Shown here: piece after piece, positions 44,957 to 54,776 of the stretch
How positions within the stretch are numbered: the first letter of the stretch is position 1
Layout: each line of letters begins with the position of its first letter
NCBI GenBank assembly: GCA_002366795.1
Contig: DFBX01000123.1
Coordinates: 86,305 to 150,304, forward strand
Source: Rhodobacteraceae bacterium UBA3069
GTDB lineage: Bacteria; Pseudomonadota; Alphaproteobacteria; Rhodobacterales; Rhodobacteraceae
DNA length: 64,000 nt
Direction of reading: 5' to 3'
Notes under the pieces: model-generated
What the model was told of the DNA's origin: nothing
Database searches by the model: none
Seen by the model: only the letters and a program-made list of their open reading frames with translations
Position numbers and translations under genes: made by a program

Positions 44957-45757
44957 GTGAACGAACAAACCACAAGCGACCGGATTCGCATCACGACCAT
45001 CGCCCAATTGGCGAAGGGCGAGGCATGGCGGCTGGAAAAGCTGCACCATTACGACCACGATTTGCTACTGTGGATCACCCGCGGCCAGGGCCGTGCGAAC
45101 CTGCAAGGGATGCGGCGCGGCATCGGCACCCATAACGCGATTTACCTGCCGGCGCAGACGCTTCATGCGCTGGACCTGGGGCAGCAGGGCTTTGGCCTGG
45201 CGGTGACGCTGCCGCATGGGGCCGGGCTTGGCTTTCCGGACGAGATGACCCACCTGCGCATCCGCGACGTGCAGGCGCAGGGCGAGATCACCGGCATCGT
45301 CGAGGCGATGCAGCGCGAGACAGATGGCGGGCGCCCCTTCGCGCGCGAGGCGATGCGCGCCGAGGCGGCACTGATGTCGGTCTGGATGCGCCGTCAGATG
45401 ATCAACATGGACCCGCCCGGCAAACCCAGCGGCGCGCAGCGCTTGGTCGAAGCGTTCACTGCCCTGGTTGCGCGCGAATACCGCAGCGGCAAGACCATGG
45501 CGGAATACGCGGCCATGCTGGGCGTGACCCCGACGCATTTGACGCGCACCTGCAAGGAATGCTGCGACATGACCGCCGCCGAAATCCTGACCGAGCGCAC
45601 GCTATACGCTGCGCGCGACCTGATCGAACGGTCGAAAATGCCGTTCCAGGTGATCGCGGCGGAACTCGGCTTTGGCTCTGCCGCCTATTTCACCCGTTTC
45701 GTGCAGTCGCATACCGGCACCACCCCCAGCGAATCGCGCCGCCGTCACCGCAAGTGA
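44957..45757 (+). CDS. AraC-family transcriptional regulator
   Basis: A 266-residue regulator with an N-terminal cupin-like ligand domain and a C-terminal double helix-turn-helix (about residues 165-262). The second helix-turn-helix ends FGSAAYFTRFVQSHTGTTPSE, the AraC signature. Its ligand and targets are unknown. It has its own 110-base upstream region after miaA. Confidence 0.9.
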   Translation: MNEQTTSDRIRITTIAQLAKGEAWRLEKLHHYDHDLLLWITRGQGRANLQGMRRGIGTHNAIYLPAQTLHALDLGQQGFGLAVTLPHGAGLGFPDEMTHLRIRDVQAQGEITGIVEAMQRETDGGRPFAREAMRAEAALMSVWMRRQMINMDPPGKPSGAQRLVEAFTALVAREYRSGKTMAEYAAMLGVTPTHLTRTCKECCDMTAAEILTERTLYAARDLIERSKMPFQVIAAELGFGSAAYFTRFVQSHTGTTPSESRRRHRK

Positions 45758-45762
45758 CACGC

Positions 45763-45793
45763 AAAAAGCCCCCCGCCGTTTCCGGCAAGGGGC
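45763..45793 (-). terminator. Intrinsic terminator of the periplasmic protein gene
   Basis: Stem 45768-45778 with 45783-45793 (two unpaired bases on each side in the middle), followed on the minus strand by five T (45767-45763). Confidence 0.75.
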
Positions 45794-45837
45794 AGGTGCG
45801 GCAGCAATGCTGCCAAGGGACAGGCGTCAGGCGCGTA

Positions 45838-46353
45838 TCAGTTGCGCGTATTGTCGATGGCCGCTTCGTTTCCGGCTTCTTTCACGACCTCCACGGCCGC
45901 ATCGGCAAAACCGTTCACCAGCCCGGTGTAGAAATCCTCGGAACCGGGCGTCATGTAGATGATGCCTTCGACCGGTTCTTCACCTTCGACTGCGCGCACG
46001 ATGATCGGCTCGCTGCGCAGGGTTTCAAAGTTGTCATCCTTCAAGGTCACAACACCGGACAGGGTGTTGAAATACCCTTCGTCGGTCAGGAACGGCGCAT
46101 CGTTCACGCGCACATCGGCCAGGGTCACGTCCAGCTTGTAGGTGTTACGCTCGGTCGGGTCGCCCAGCTTGGCGGCGATGGCCATTTCAAGGTCTTTCTC
46201 GATGGTGGGCCATTTCGCCATGGCTTCGGCGGATTTGGGGTCGGTGATGTCTGTCATCACGTCCTCTTCGCTTACAGGCAGTTGTTCCTTGGCCACCAGG
46301 GGCGTGGCAAGTGCGGCGATCATGGCGACGGTGGTCAGCATACGGGTTTTCAT
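45838..46353 (-). CDS. Exported protein of unknown function
   Basis: A 171-residue protein with a signal peptide (MKTRMLTTVAMIAALATPLVA) and a soluble acidic remainder containing no cysteine. I do not recognise a family. The segment YKLDVTLADVRVNDAPFLTD suggests a small beta-rich periplasmic domain. The ATG at 46353 is chosen because it starts the signal peptide; further upstream in frame there is no plausible start. It has its own terminator and stands alone between the AraC gene and a monooxygenase gene. Confidence 0.7.
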   Translation of the reverse strand: MKTRMLTTVAMIAALATPLVAKEQLPVSEEDVMTDITDPKSAEAMAKWPTIEKDLEMAIAAKLGDPTERNTYKLDVTLADVRVNDAPFLTDEGYFNTLSGVVTLKDDNFETLRSEPIIVRAVEGEEPVEGIIYMTPGSEDFYTGLVNGFADAAVEVVKEAGNEAAIDNTRN

Positions 46354-46574
46354 GTCTATTTGCTTTGTCTCGTTGCAGTGCGTGAAGGGCATCTTGCAGC
46401 CCCTCTGCTGTATGAAGACACAACTGCAGCCGCCCCGATTTGGTTCCGGCAAAAATCGAGGAAGCGGCAAAAAGGCTGTGACTGCGCCGGTGATTTTCAC
46501 ATTGCAAAGGAGTTGCCAGGAACATCACCGCGGCGCATTACTAGACTCCGCTTGCCCGCAACAAGGACCGCCCG

Positions 46575-46913
46575 ATGACCAGCCGCTTCGGCCCCCTGCC
46601 CGCGCCGCCCTATTACGCTGTCATCTTCACAGCGCAGCGCCGCGCGGGGGATGACGGCTATGGCGCGATGGCCGACAGGATGGCGGAACTGGCGGCGGGG
46701 CAACCGGGCTATATCGGGGTGGAAAGCACACGGGATGAAACCGGCCTTGGCATCACCGTCAGCTACTGGACGGACGAGGATGCACTGATCGCGTGGAAGG
46801 CCGAGGCACAGCATCTATTGGCGCAAAAGCTGGGCAAGGAACGCTGGTATGACCATTACACGCTACGCGTGGCCAGGGTCGAACGGGCCTATGACGGGCC
46901 GGAAGGGCGCTAG
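46575..46913 (+). CDS. Antibiotic biosynthesis monooxygenase (ABM) domain protein
   Basis: A 112-residue ferredoxin-like ABM-domain protein, usually a dimer that oxidises aromatic or quinone-like substrates or binds haem. YAVIFTAQRRAGDDGYGAM and the GYIGVESTRDETGLGITVSY strand match the family. The substrate is unknown. It converges with a lytic transglycosylase gene 4 bases away. Confidence 0.8.
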   Translation: MTSRFGPLPAPPYYAVIFTAQRRAGDDGYGAMADRMAELAAGQPGYIGVESTRDETGLGITVSYWTDEDALIAWKAEAQHLLAQKLGKERWYDHYTLRVARVERAYDGPEGR

Positions 46914-46917
46914 CGCC

Positions 46918-47520
46918 TCAGCTGCCCCAGATCTTGCGCACGTAGTTAATGGTTTCCTTGTAGGGCGGCACGCCGCCGTGCTTTTTCACCGCGCCCGGCC
47001 CGGCATTATAGGCGGCCAGCGCAAGACGCCATGATTTGAATTCGCGGTATTGCGCGGCCAAGTAGCGCGCGCCGCCTTCAAGATTTTCATAAGGATCGTG
47101 CGGATTGACCCGCAGCGTGGCGGCGGTGGCGGGCATCAGCTGCGCCAGACCGATCGCCCCCTTATGGGACCGCGCCTTGGCGTTGAACCGGCTTTCCTGC
47201 TGCACAAGGCGCAGGAACAGATCCTCTGGCACACCATTGCGTCGCGCGGCATCGCGCGCCATCGCAAGATAAGGCCCATTATAGCGCCCACGATATTTCT
47301 TGGTCGAGGTATCGCCCCATTTCGTCGGCGTATTGACCGAGGGCGGCTTCAACCGGACCGAGGCGTTATATTGGCTCTTGGCGCGTGTATCGAGGATTTT
47401 TGTCTGCGATTTGAACAGCTTGTTGCGGCTCTTGGAGGAGAAAACATCAGCCTCTACCGCCCCGGCCCCAAGGCCAAGGCTGGCAGCCAGACAAAGCCCG
47501 AGAAACCGTTTACTGCGCAT
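46918..47520 (-). CDS. Lytic murein transglycosylase (SLT domain)
   Basis: A 200-residue exported enzyme with a signal peptide (RFLGLCLAASLGLGAGAVEA), a linker and a C-terminal SLT/GEWL domain of about residues 95-200. The catalytic Glu lies in LVQQESRFNAKA, with GAIGLAQLMP and AAYNAGPGAV downstream. It cleaves peptidoglycan strands by forming anhydromuramyl ends. The ATG at 47520 is chosen to place the signal peptide at the N-terminus; an in-frame upstream start is possible. Confidence 0.9.
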   Translation of the reverse strand: MRSKRFLGLCLAASLGLGAGAVEADVFSSKSRNKLFKSQTKILDTRAKSQYNASVRLKPPSVNTPTKWGDTSTKKYRGRYNGPYLAMARDAARRNGVPEDLFLRLVQQESRFNAKARSHKGAIGLAQLMPATAATLRVNPHDPYENLEGGARYLAAQYREFKSWRLALAAYNAGPGAVKKHGGVPPYKETINYVRKIWGS

Positions 47521-47615
47521 CAAACTCACCGTCCCCATTTAGCAATCCTGCGTATACTAGTGAAAACCGCCCCGCTTTCCAACCCGTCATAGGGGCGCGG
47601 GGCTACGTGGGTGGA

Positions 47616-47923
47616 TTAATGCCCGGCCTGCCCCGCGCCCGCGCTGGCGGCCGGTTGATGGGCGGCGGCGGTCTGCCCCTGAGTGGCGACAAGCGGCTGG
47701 CGCATCAGATCCTCGATCATCAAGTGAGCAATTCGCAGCGTCCCGACACGCCCGCCTTGCGGTCGACCGTGTTCAGATGCGCGATTTCCGTGACCGACGC
47801 GCCCTTGAAGGCAAACCCAGCCAAGTCGGCCTCTGACAGGGTCGGCTTCCATGCACGGAAATAAGTCTCCATCAGGTCATGCAGCGCCCAGAAAGAATAC
47901 TGCGCAACTGCGTTGCACCGTGA
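47616..47923 (-). pseudogene. Remnant of an unrecognised gene, frameshifted
   Basis: On the minus strand, codons from 47923 down read AQYSFWALHDLMETYFRAW, KPTLSEADLAGFAFKGASV and TEIAHLNTVDRKAGVSG before stopping at 47720. The -1 frame continues as TLRIAHLMIEDLMRQPL to a stop at 47616-47618. Inserting one base near 47742 joins them. The first frame has no start in the right place, and an upstream stop lies at 47924-47926, so more decay is likely. I do not recognise the protein. The rest of the 47539-48029 interval holds nothing else I can support. Confidence 0.4.
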
Positions 47924-48029
47924 TCAGGATCATCAACGCCAGCAGTTTCCTCCACGCGCCGTTTTCCGCTTTCGCCCTGCCCTGCCGATGGTGTAACCCA
48001 TCAAGGACGGAATCTAAGGAGGGGCGCAA

Positions 48030-48533
48030 ATGGCCGGATCTGTGAACAAGGTAATTCTGGTGGGCAATCTGGGCCGCGATCCCGAGGTGCGGACCTTTCA
48101 GAACGGTGGCAAGGTCTGCAATCTGCGCATCGCCACGTCCGAGAACTGGAAAGACCGCAACACCGGCGAGCGCCGCGAAAAGACCGAATGGCATTCGGTT
48201 GCGATCTTTCAGGAAGGTCTCGTGCGCGTGGCAGAACAATACCTGCGCAAAGGCTCCAAGGTCTATATCGAGGGCCAGTTGCAAACCCGTAAATGGCAGG
48301 ACCAGTCCGGCCAGGACCGCTACTCGACCGAGGTCGTGCTGCAAGGGTTCAACGGCACGCTGGTCATGCTGGACGGGCGCAGCGATGGCGGTAGCGGTGG
48401 TGGTGGCGGTGCCTCCTCGGGCGGCGGCGATTATGGTGGCGGCTATGACAGCGGCCCCAGCAGCGCGGGCGGCGGCAGCAGCGCCCCCGCGGGCGGCGGC
48501 GGGCGCGATTTCGATGACGAAATCCCGTTCTAA
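48030..48533 (+). CDS. ssb: Single-stranded DNA-binding protein
   Basis: SSB covers single-stranded DNA and recruits repair factors through its acidic tail. The 167-residue protein has an N-terminal OB fold (residues 1-108, with VNKVILVGNLGRDPEVR), a glycine- and serine-rich linker and the conserved tip DFDDEIPF. AAGGAGGG precedes the ATG. uvrA, its common SOS neighbour in alphaproteobacteria, is not nearby, and no SOS box was found upstream. Confidence 0.98.
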   Translation: MAGSVNKVILVGNLGRDPEVRTFQNGGKVCNLRIATSENWKDRNTGERREKTEWHSVAIFQEGLVRVAEQYLRKGSKVYIEGQLQTRKWQDQSGQDRYSTEVVLQGFNGTLVMLDGRSDGGSGGGGGASSGGGDYGGGYDSGPSSAGGGSSAPAGGGGRDFDDEIPF

Positions 48534-48559
48534 TCGTTCGGCCACGTTTACGAATGTCC

Positions 48560-48590
48560 AAAACGCCCTCCCGCATCGGGGGGGCGTTTT
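48560..48590. terminator. Bidirectional intrinsic terminator
   Basis: A 14-bp stem 48560-48573 with 48577-48590 (one T-G pair) flanked by A and T runs, ending ssb. Its right arm overlaps the last codons of the convergent 50-residue membrane protein gene. Confidence 0.85.
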
Positions 48591-48741
48591 ACATTACACG
48601 CTCCAAAAAGCTCAGCGCCAGAAAGACCGGCACGGACAGCGCCAAGGCCACAAGCAAGGCGGCCTGCCAGGTCGGGCGTGGCGCTGGAATATATTGGCCC
48701 ATTACGGGCGGGTGTTTCATTGGTTTTTTCTTGTCACTCAT
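48589..48741 (-). CDS. Small membrane protein opposite the ssb terminator
   Basis: A 50-residue frame MSDKKKPMKHPPVMGQYI then PAPRPTW and a hydrophobic span QAALLVALALSVPVFLALSF. The basic N-terminus and single hydrophobic segment fit an inner-membrane peptide with its N-terminus inside. GGGAA precedes the ATG, and an in-frame ATG lies 3 codons upstream. The function is unknown. It runs against ssb and shares its terminator sequence. Confidence 0.5.
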   Translation of the reverse strand: MSDKKKPMKHPPVMGQYIPAPRPTWQAALLVALALSVPVFLALSFLERVM

Positions 48742-48787
48742 GTTTCCCATTAACCGCATTTAAGGTTTTTATTGCGTTAACAGGGCC

Positions 48788-49624
48788 ATGAATATTGCAA
48801 GGCCCCATCCACCTGGGATCCAAGCGGCACGGATACACCAGCATCCCCATTACGCGCAGACCATGCTGGCGCTGGGGCTGCAGGTCCGGCCTTGCCCCGA
48901 TGGCAGTATCGCGGTGATGCGGCGCTTTGCGGGGCTGCCGGTGGCATGGCTGCCAGCGCCCGTCTCGCTGCCAGATCGGCGCAAGACCATGGCCCCGGTC
49001 ACGCTGATCTCCTCCACGGATGCCGCGATGGACGCGAAGTTGCGCAAAACCGGTGCAATCCCGGTGATAACCCCTCAATGCCGCGCGATCCTGAACCTCT
49101 CCGCGGATACTGCGACCCGACGCGCGGCCTTGCACCCAAAATGGCGCAACCGCTTGGTGGCGGCGGAAAACGCTGGGCTGAAGCTGCACCATTGCCCCCT
49201 GCCCGACGCCAATGACCACTGGCTGCTGCAAGCAGAATCCACGCAAAGACGCCAGCGCAAATACCGCGCCTTGCCCACGGGGTTCGCCCTTGCATGGCCC
49301 GAAACGCGGCTTTTCATCCTGCGCAAACGCCAGACGAACCTGGCCGCAATGCTGTTCTTGATGCACGGCACCGGCGCCACCTATCACATCGGCTGGACCG
49401 GCGACGAAGGTCGAAAGCTGAACGCGCATAACCTGATCCTGTGGCAGGCCGCGCACTGGCTGGCGCAGCGTGGATGCACGCAGCTGGACCTTGGCCCGCT
49501 GGACACCGAACACGCCCCCGGCCTTGCCCGCTTCAAACTGGGCAGCGGCGCACGGCCCGAATCCACGGGTCGCAGCTGGCTTTATACCCGTGCAACGGCG
49601 TCTCTTGGCCGGCTGATAACCTGA
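48788..49624 (+). CDS. GNAT/FemAB-like acyltransferase of unknown function
   Basis: A 278-residue protein whose distal half resembles GNAT- or FemAB-type acyltransferases (FILRKRQTNLAAMLFLMHGT and LILWQAAHWLAQRGCTQLDL, with FKLGSGARPE near the end). The basic linker TQRRQRKYRALP precedes it. The substrate is unknown. It stands alone before typA. Confidence 0.65.
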   Translation: MNIARPHPPGIQAARIHQHPHYAQTMLALGLQVRPCPDGSIAVMRRFAGLPVAWLPAPVSLPDRRKTMAPVTLISSTDAAMDAKLRKTGAIPVITPQCRAILNLSADTATRRAALHPKWRNRLVAAENAGLKLHHCPLPDANDHWLLQAESTQRRQRKYRALPTGFALAWPETRLFILRKRQTNLAAMLFLMHGTGATYHIGWTGDEGRKLNAHNLILWQAAHWLAQRGCTQLDLGPLDTEHAPGLARFKLGSGARPESTGRSWLYTRATASLGRLIT

Positions 49625-49695
49625 TGCACCCTTTCTTCTGGCCTTTTGCCGCGATGCAGTATAGGCGCGGGCGAAATCGAGTTTAAGGACGCCCC

Positions 49696-51516
<1,821 letters not shown>

Positions 51517-51541
51517 TATCAAAGCCTTACTTGGCAAAGTT

Positions 51542-51576
51542 AAAGCCCGCCCTCTGGATCAGAGGGCGGGCTTTTT
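51542..51576. terminator. Bidirectional intrinsic terminator after typA
   Basis: A 14-bp stem AAAGCCCGCCCTCT at 51542-51555 with 51561-51574 and a 5-base loop, followed by T. It also serves the convergent enoyl-CoA hydratase gene. Confidence 0.92.
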
Positions 51577-51597
51577 CATGTTTCGATCACCGGCGAT

Positions 51598-52380
51598 TCA
51601 AGGTTTCAGCCAGTTCGCCTTTTCCTTCTCGATCCGGTGCGGATCCATGAAATGGCCGATCATCACCTTGGTCGCCAGATCATAAGCCTCATCCAGAGGC
51701 AGGTCCAAATGCCGGTACAGCGCCGCCTTTCCGTCCGCGATGGCAGGGGCGTGGCGCGTGGCCAGTTGCCGGGCGAACCCCATCGTCTCTCGCTCCAACA
51801 CGTCGCGCGTGTAGACCCGGGTTACCAGCCCCGCCTCGCGCGCCCATTCCGCGTTGAAGGTTTCCCCCGACAGCGCCATTTCCGCGACCTTCTTGCGCCC
51901 GATCACCCGGCTGACCGTCACCGCAGGGGTCGAGCAGAACCCGCCATTGTTGACCCCCGGCAAGCAGAAGGTCGCCGCGCGGGATGCAAAGACCACATCG
52001 CAGGCAGCCGCCAGTTGCAGCCCCCCCGCCGTGGCAATCCCATCAACCATGGCGACGCCTGGTTTGGGACAGTTCGACAGCGCCTGCGTCATCGCGCCGC
52101 AAGCCTCGAACAGCTCTGTCAGATATGCCAGACCGTCATCAGGGTCAGCGCGATGCCGCGCGATTTCCTTCAGGTCATGGCCTGCGCAGAAAATCGGCCC
52201 CGGCCCGTGGATCACCAGAACCCGCACCGCGTCATCCGCCGTGGCCGCATCAATCTGCGCATGCAGCGCCCGGATCATGCTCAGGGACAGCGGGTGCGCC
52301 TTGCCCGCGCCAAGTGTCACGGTCATCACGCCGTCACTGATGTTGCTGGCAATCATGCCGATCTCGTTCATTTGCGTCAT
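51598..52380 (-). CDS. Enoyl-CoA hydratase-related protein (ECHDC3-like)
   Basis: A 260-residue crotonase-fold protein. The first oxyanion loop IFCAGHDLKEI (about 63-73) and the second GIATAAGGLQL-type segment, plus FCSTPAVTVSR, place it in the ECHDC3-like group. The gene at 17407-18192 shares the FCAGHDLK and FCSTP motifs and is a likely paralogue. It is a single gene. Confidence 0.88.
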   Translation of the reverse strand: MTQMNEIGMIASNISDGVMTVTLGAGKAHPLSLSMIRALHAQIDAATADDAVRVLVIHGPGPIFCAGHDLKEIARHRADPDDGLAYLTELFEACGAMTQALSNCPKPGVAMVDGIATAGGLQLAAACDVVFASRAATFCLPGVNNGGFCSTPAVTVSRVIGRKKVAEMALSGETFNAEWAREAGLVTRVYTRDVLERETMGFARQLATRHAPAIADGKAALYRHLDLPLDEAYDLATKVMIGHFMDPHRIEKEKANWLKP

Positions 52381-52443
52381 CGCGCCCCCCTATTCCGGTT
52401 GAAGGTTAATCTTAACTGCGGGGGCAAAGCTACTACCCTGACG

Positions 52444-52475
52444 AAAAAACGCCCGCCTTGGCACAGACGGGCGTT
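52444..52475 (-). terminator. Intrinsic terminator of the DUF1330 gene
   Basis: An 8-bp stem AACGCCCG (52448-52455) with CGGGCGTT (52468-52475), followed on the minus strand by T (52449-52444). Confidence 0.75.
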
Positions 52476-52498
52476 AACGGTTTCGCGCGCAGCACGGA

Positions 52499-52786
52499 TT
52501 ATTCCGAGGTCTCGACGACCATCAATTCTCGTTCGGACGCGTCCTTGGCGTGGCTCAGCGCCTCTTGGTATTCGGGGGAATTGTAGCAATCCACCGCCGC
52601 CTCGACGCCGGGGAATTTCGCCACCACGTTGCGGGCGCGTTCCTTGCCTTCCAGTTGCACGAATTTGCCGCCTCGTGCGATGAAGCTTCCGCCGTGTTTG
52701 GCAATGGCCGGCCCGGCCAATTCGGCATATTTTCCATAGGCTTCGGCATCTGTGACGGTGACATGGGCGATCCAGAGTGCGGGCAT
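52499..52786 (-). CDS. DUF1330 domain protein
   Basis: A 95-residue alpha-beta barrel-type protein of the DUF1330 family: PALWIAHVTVTDAEAYGKYA at the start and CYNSPEYQEALSHAKDASE near the end. The family is often described as a small dimeric protein of unknown function. The ATG at 52786 follows AAGGAGAG. It stands between the enoyl-CoA hydratase gene and recA. Confidence 0.85.
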   Translation of the reverse strand: MPALWIAHVTVTDAEAYGKYAELAGPAIAKHGGSFIARGGKFVQLEGKERARNVVAKFPGVEAAVDCYNSPEYQEALSHAKDASERELMVVETSE

Positions 52787-52864
52787 TTCAGCCTCTCCTT
52801 TGTGGTGTTCTATTGCAATGCGCGCCATCCTATCCGCGCCCCGCCGCCCCGGCAACGGCGCATG

Positions 52865-52895
52865 AAAAAGGCCGCGACGAATGCGCGGCCTTTTC
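52865..52895 (-). terminator. Intrinsic terminator of recA
   Basis: An 11-bp stem AAAAGGCCGCG at 52866-52876 with 52884-52894, followed on the minus strand by T. Confidence 0.88.
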
Positions 52896-52913
52896 AGAAC
52901 TATTTTCCAGGGA

Positions 52914-53993
52914 TCATGCTTCGACGATATCGTCGCCCGCATCGCTCGAGCCTTCACCCATTTCGAAGTCCAGCCCATGGGCGGCGCGAATCTTGTCTTC
53001 GATCTCCATCGCCATGGCCGGGTTGTCCTTGAGAAACTGCTTGGAATTCTCGCGGCCTTGCCCAATGCGCTCGTCGCCATAGCTGAACCATGCGCCGGAT
53101 TTCTCGACCACGCCGGCCTTGACCCCAAGATCCAAAAGCTCGCCTGTCTTGGAAATGCCTTCGCCATACATGATGTCGAATTCCACCTGTTTGAACGGCG
53201 GCGCGACCTTGTTTTTCACCACTTTCACGCGGGTCGAGTTGCCCACGACCTCTTCGCGGTCCTTGACCGACCCGATGCGGCGAATATCCAGCCGGACCGA
53301 AGAATAGAATTTCAGCGCGTTGCCGCCGGTGGTCGTTTCGGGCGAGCCGAACATGACACCGATTTTCATCCGGATCTGGTTGATGAAGACCACCATACAT
53401 TTCGAACGGCTGATCGAGCCGGTGAGCTTGCGCATGGCTTGGCTCATCAGGCGGGCCTGAACGCCCACGCTGCTGTCGCCCATGTCCCCTTCAAGTTCCG
53501 ATTTCGGGGTCAGCGCCGCGACCGAGTCGACCACGACCATGCTGACCGCGCCGGACCGCACCAGCGTATCGACGATTTCCAGCGCCTGTTCGCCCGTATC
53601 GGGCTGCGAGATCAGCAGTTCATCTAGGTTCACGCCCAGTTTCTTGGCATACTGCGGGTCAAGCGCGTGTTCAGCATCGACAAATGCGCAAACCCCGCCC
53701 TTTTTCTGTTCCTCGGCCACGCAATGCAGGGTCAGCGTGGTTTTCCCCGAAGATTCAGGGCCATAAATCTCGATGATCCGGCCCTTGGGCAGACCGCCGA
53801 TCCCCAGCGCGATGTCCAGACCCAGCGATCCGGTCGAGGTCGCCTCGATCTCCTGCACGGGATTGTCCGCGCCCAATTTCATGATCGAACCCTTGCCGAA
53901 CTGCCGTTCGATCTGTGCCAGCGCGGAATCCAGCGCCTTTTGCTTGTTTGCGTCGCGTTTGTTATCCATCGAAAGAAGATCTGCCGTTGCCAT
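52914..53993 (-). CDS. recA: Recombinase RecA
   Basis: RecA coats single-stranded DNA for recombination and activates LexA self-cleavage. The 359-residue protein has Walker A GPESSGKTT (78-86), the L2 loop region GSPETTTGGNALKFYSS and the MAW motif. The ATG at 53993 follows AAGGAAC. An SOS box lies 52 bases upstream. Confidence 0.98.
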   Translation of the reverse strand: MATADLLSMDNKRDANKQKALDSALAQIERQFGKGSIMKLGADNPVQEIEATSTGSLGLDIALGIGGLPKGRIIEIYGPESSGKTTLTLHCVAEEQKKGGVCAFVDAEHALDPQYAKKLGVNLDELLISQPDTGEQALEIVDTLVRSGAVSMVVVDSVAALTPKSELEGDMGDSSVGVQARLMSQAMRKLTGSISRSKCMVVFINQIRMKIGVMFGSPETTTGGNALKFYSSVRLDIRRIGSVKDREEVVGNSTRVKVVKNKVAPPFKQVEFDIMYGEGISKTGELLDLGVKAGVVEKSGAWFSYGDERIGQGRENSKQFLKDNPAMAMEIEDKIRAAHGLDFEMGEGSSDAGDDIVEA

Positions 53994-54044
53994 TGTTTCG
54001 TTCCTTATTCCACGTCCCGAGGGGGGCGGCAATGACCGCCTTGT

Positions 54045-54059
54045 GTTCTTGCCTTGTTC
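54045..54059. promoter_or_regulatory. LexA-type SOS box of recA
   Basis: GTTC-N7-GTTC, the direct-repeat SOS operator known for Rhodobacter, 52 bases before the recA start. Confidence 0.8.
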
Positions 54060-54174
54060 TCATTCTGTATGAGACCAAAACAGGAACATTTCAACTAAAA
54101 ATTTCGCCACCCTACTTTTGCGAAAGATGGTTAAAGAGTAGTTTATGAGAAAATAAAAAGGGGCCGGGGGCGGT

Positions 54175-54771
54175 ATGCTGGTATTCTGGAAAGAGCGTTT
54201 GGTGTTTTTATCGGTTCCGAAAACCGGCACCACGGCCTATGAATCGGCACTCGCCCCCCGTGCCGCCATTGTGGTGAACGACCCACCCGAGCTGAAGCAT
54301 GCGCCGGTCTATCGCTACAATCGGTTCTTCCGCCCGATGTTCGAAAAAGCCTGCAAAACCGACAACATGGAAACGATGGCCGTGATGCGCGAGCCCGTTT
54401 CCTGGCTGGGGTCGTGGTATCGCTATCGCCGCCGCCCCTTCATGAAGGGTCATCCCAAGGGCACCCATGACGTTAGTTTCGATGCATTCGTCGATGCCTA
54501 TTGCCAAGGCAGCCCGCCTCCCTTTGCCAATGTGGGCAGCCAGTTCAAATTCCTAGAACCGCGGCCCAACGGGGTGAAGGTGGATCACCTGTTTCACTAT
54601 GAAAACCAGCCCGCGCTCCTTGCGTTCTTGCAGGACCGGCTGGGAGTCACCGTCGAAACCGAAAGAGAGAACGTGTCACCCCAGATGGAGCTGACACTTT
54701 CCCCGCAGATGGAGGCTAAACTGCGTCGCAAGCGGCCAGAGGAGTTCGAGCTTTACGACTCCATCGCCTAG
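54175..54771 (+). CDS. Sulfotransferase-like protein
   Basis: A 198-residue protein with a sulfotransferase-type loop VFLSVPKTGTTAYESA at about residues 10-25 (compare the usual PKTGTT) and a distal RD-like motif MREPVSWLGSWYRYR. It resembles the gene at 3076-3699 in size and motif order but not closely in sequence. The substrate is unknown. It converges with cckA, 5 bases apart. Confidence 0.65.
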   Translation: MLVFWKERLVFLSVPKTGTTAYESALAPRAAIVVNDPPELKHAPVYRYNRFFRPMFEKACKTDNMETMAVMREPVSWLGSWYRYRRRPFMKGHPKGTHDVSFDAFVDAYCQGSPPPFANVGSQFKFLEPRPNGVKVDHLFHYENQPALLAFLQDRLGVTVETERENVSPQMELTLSPQMEAKLRRKRPEEFELYDSIA

Positions 54772-54776
54772 CGCCG

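Noticed and set aside
48750..48763. CtrA-like site before the ssb-opposed small gene
   Set aside because: TTAA-N6-TTAA has the wrong spacing for CtrA.
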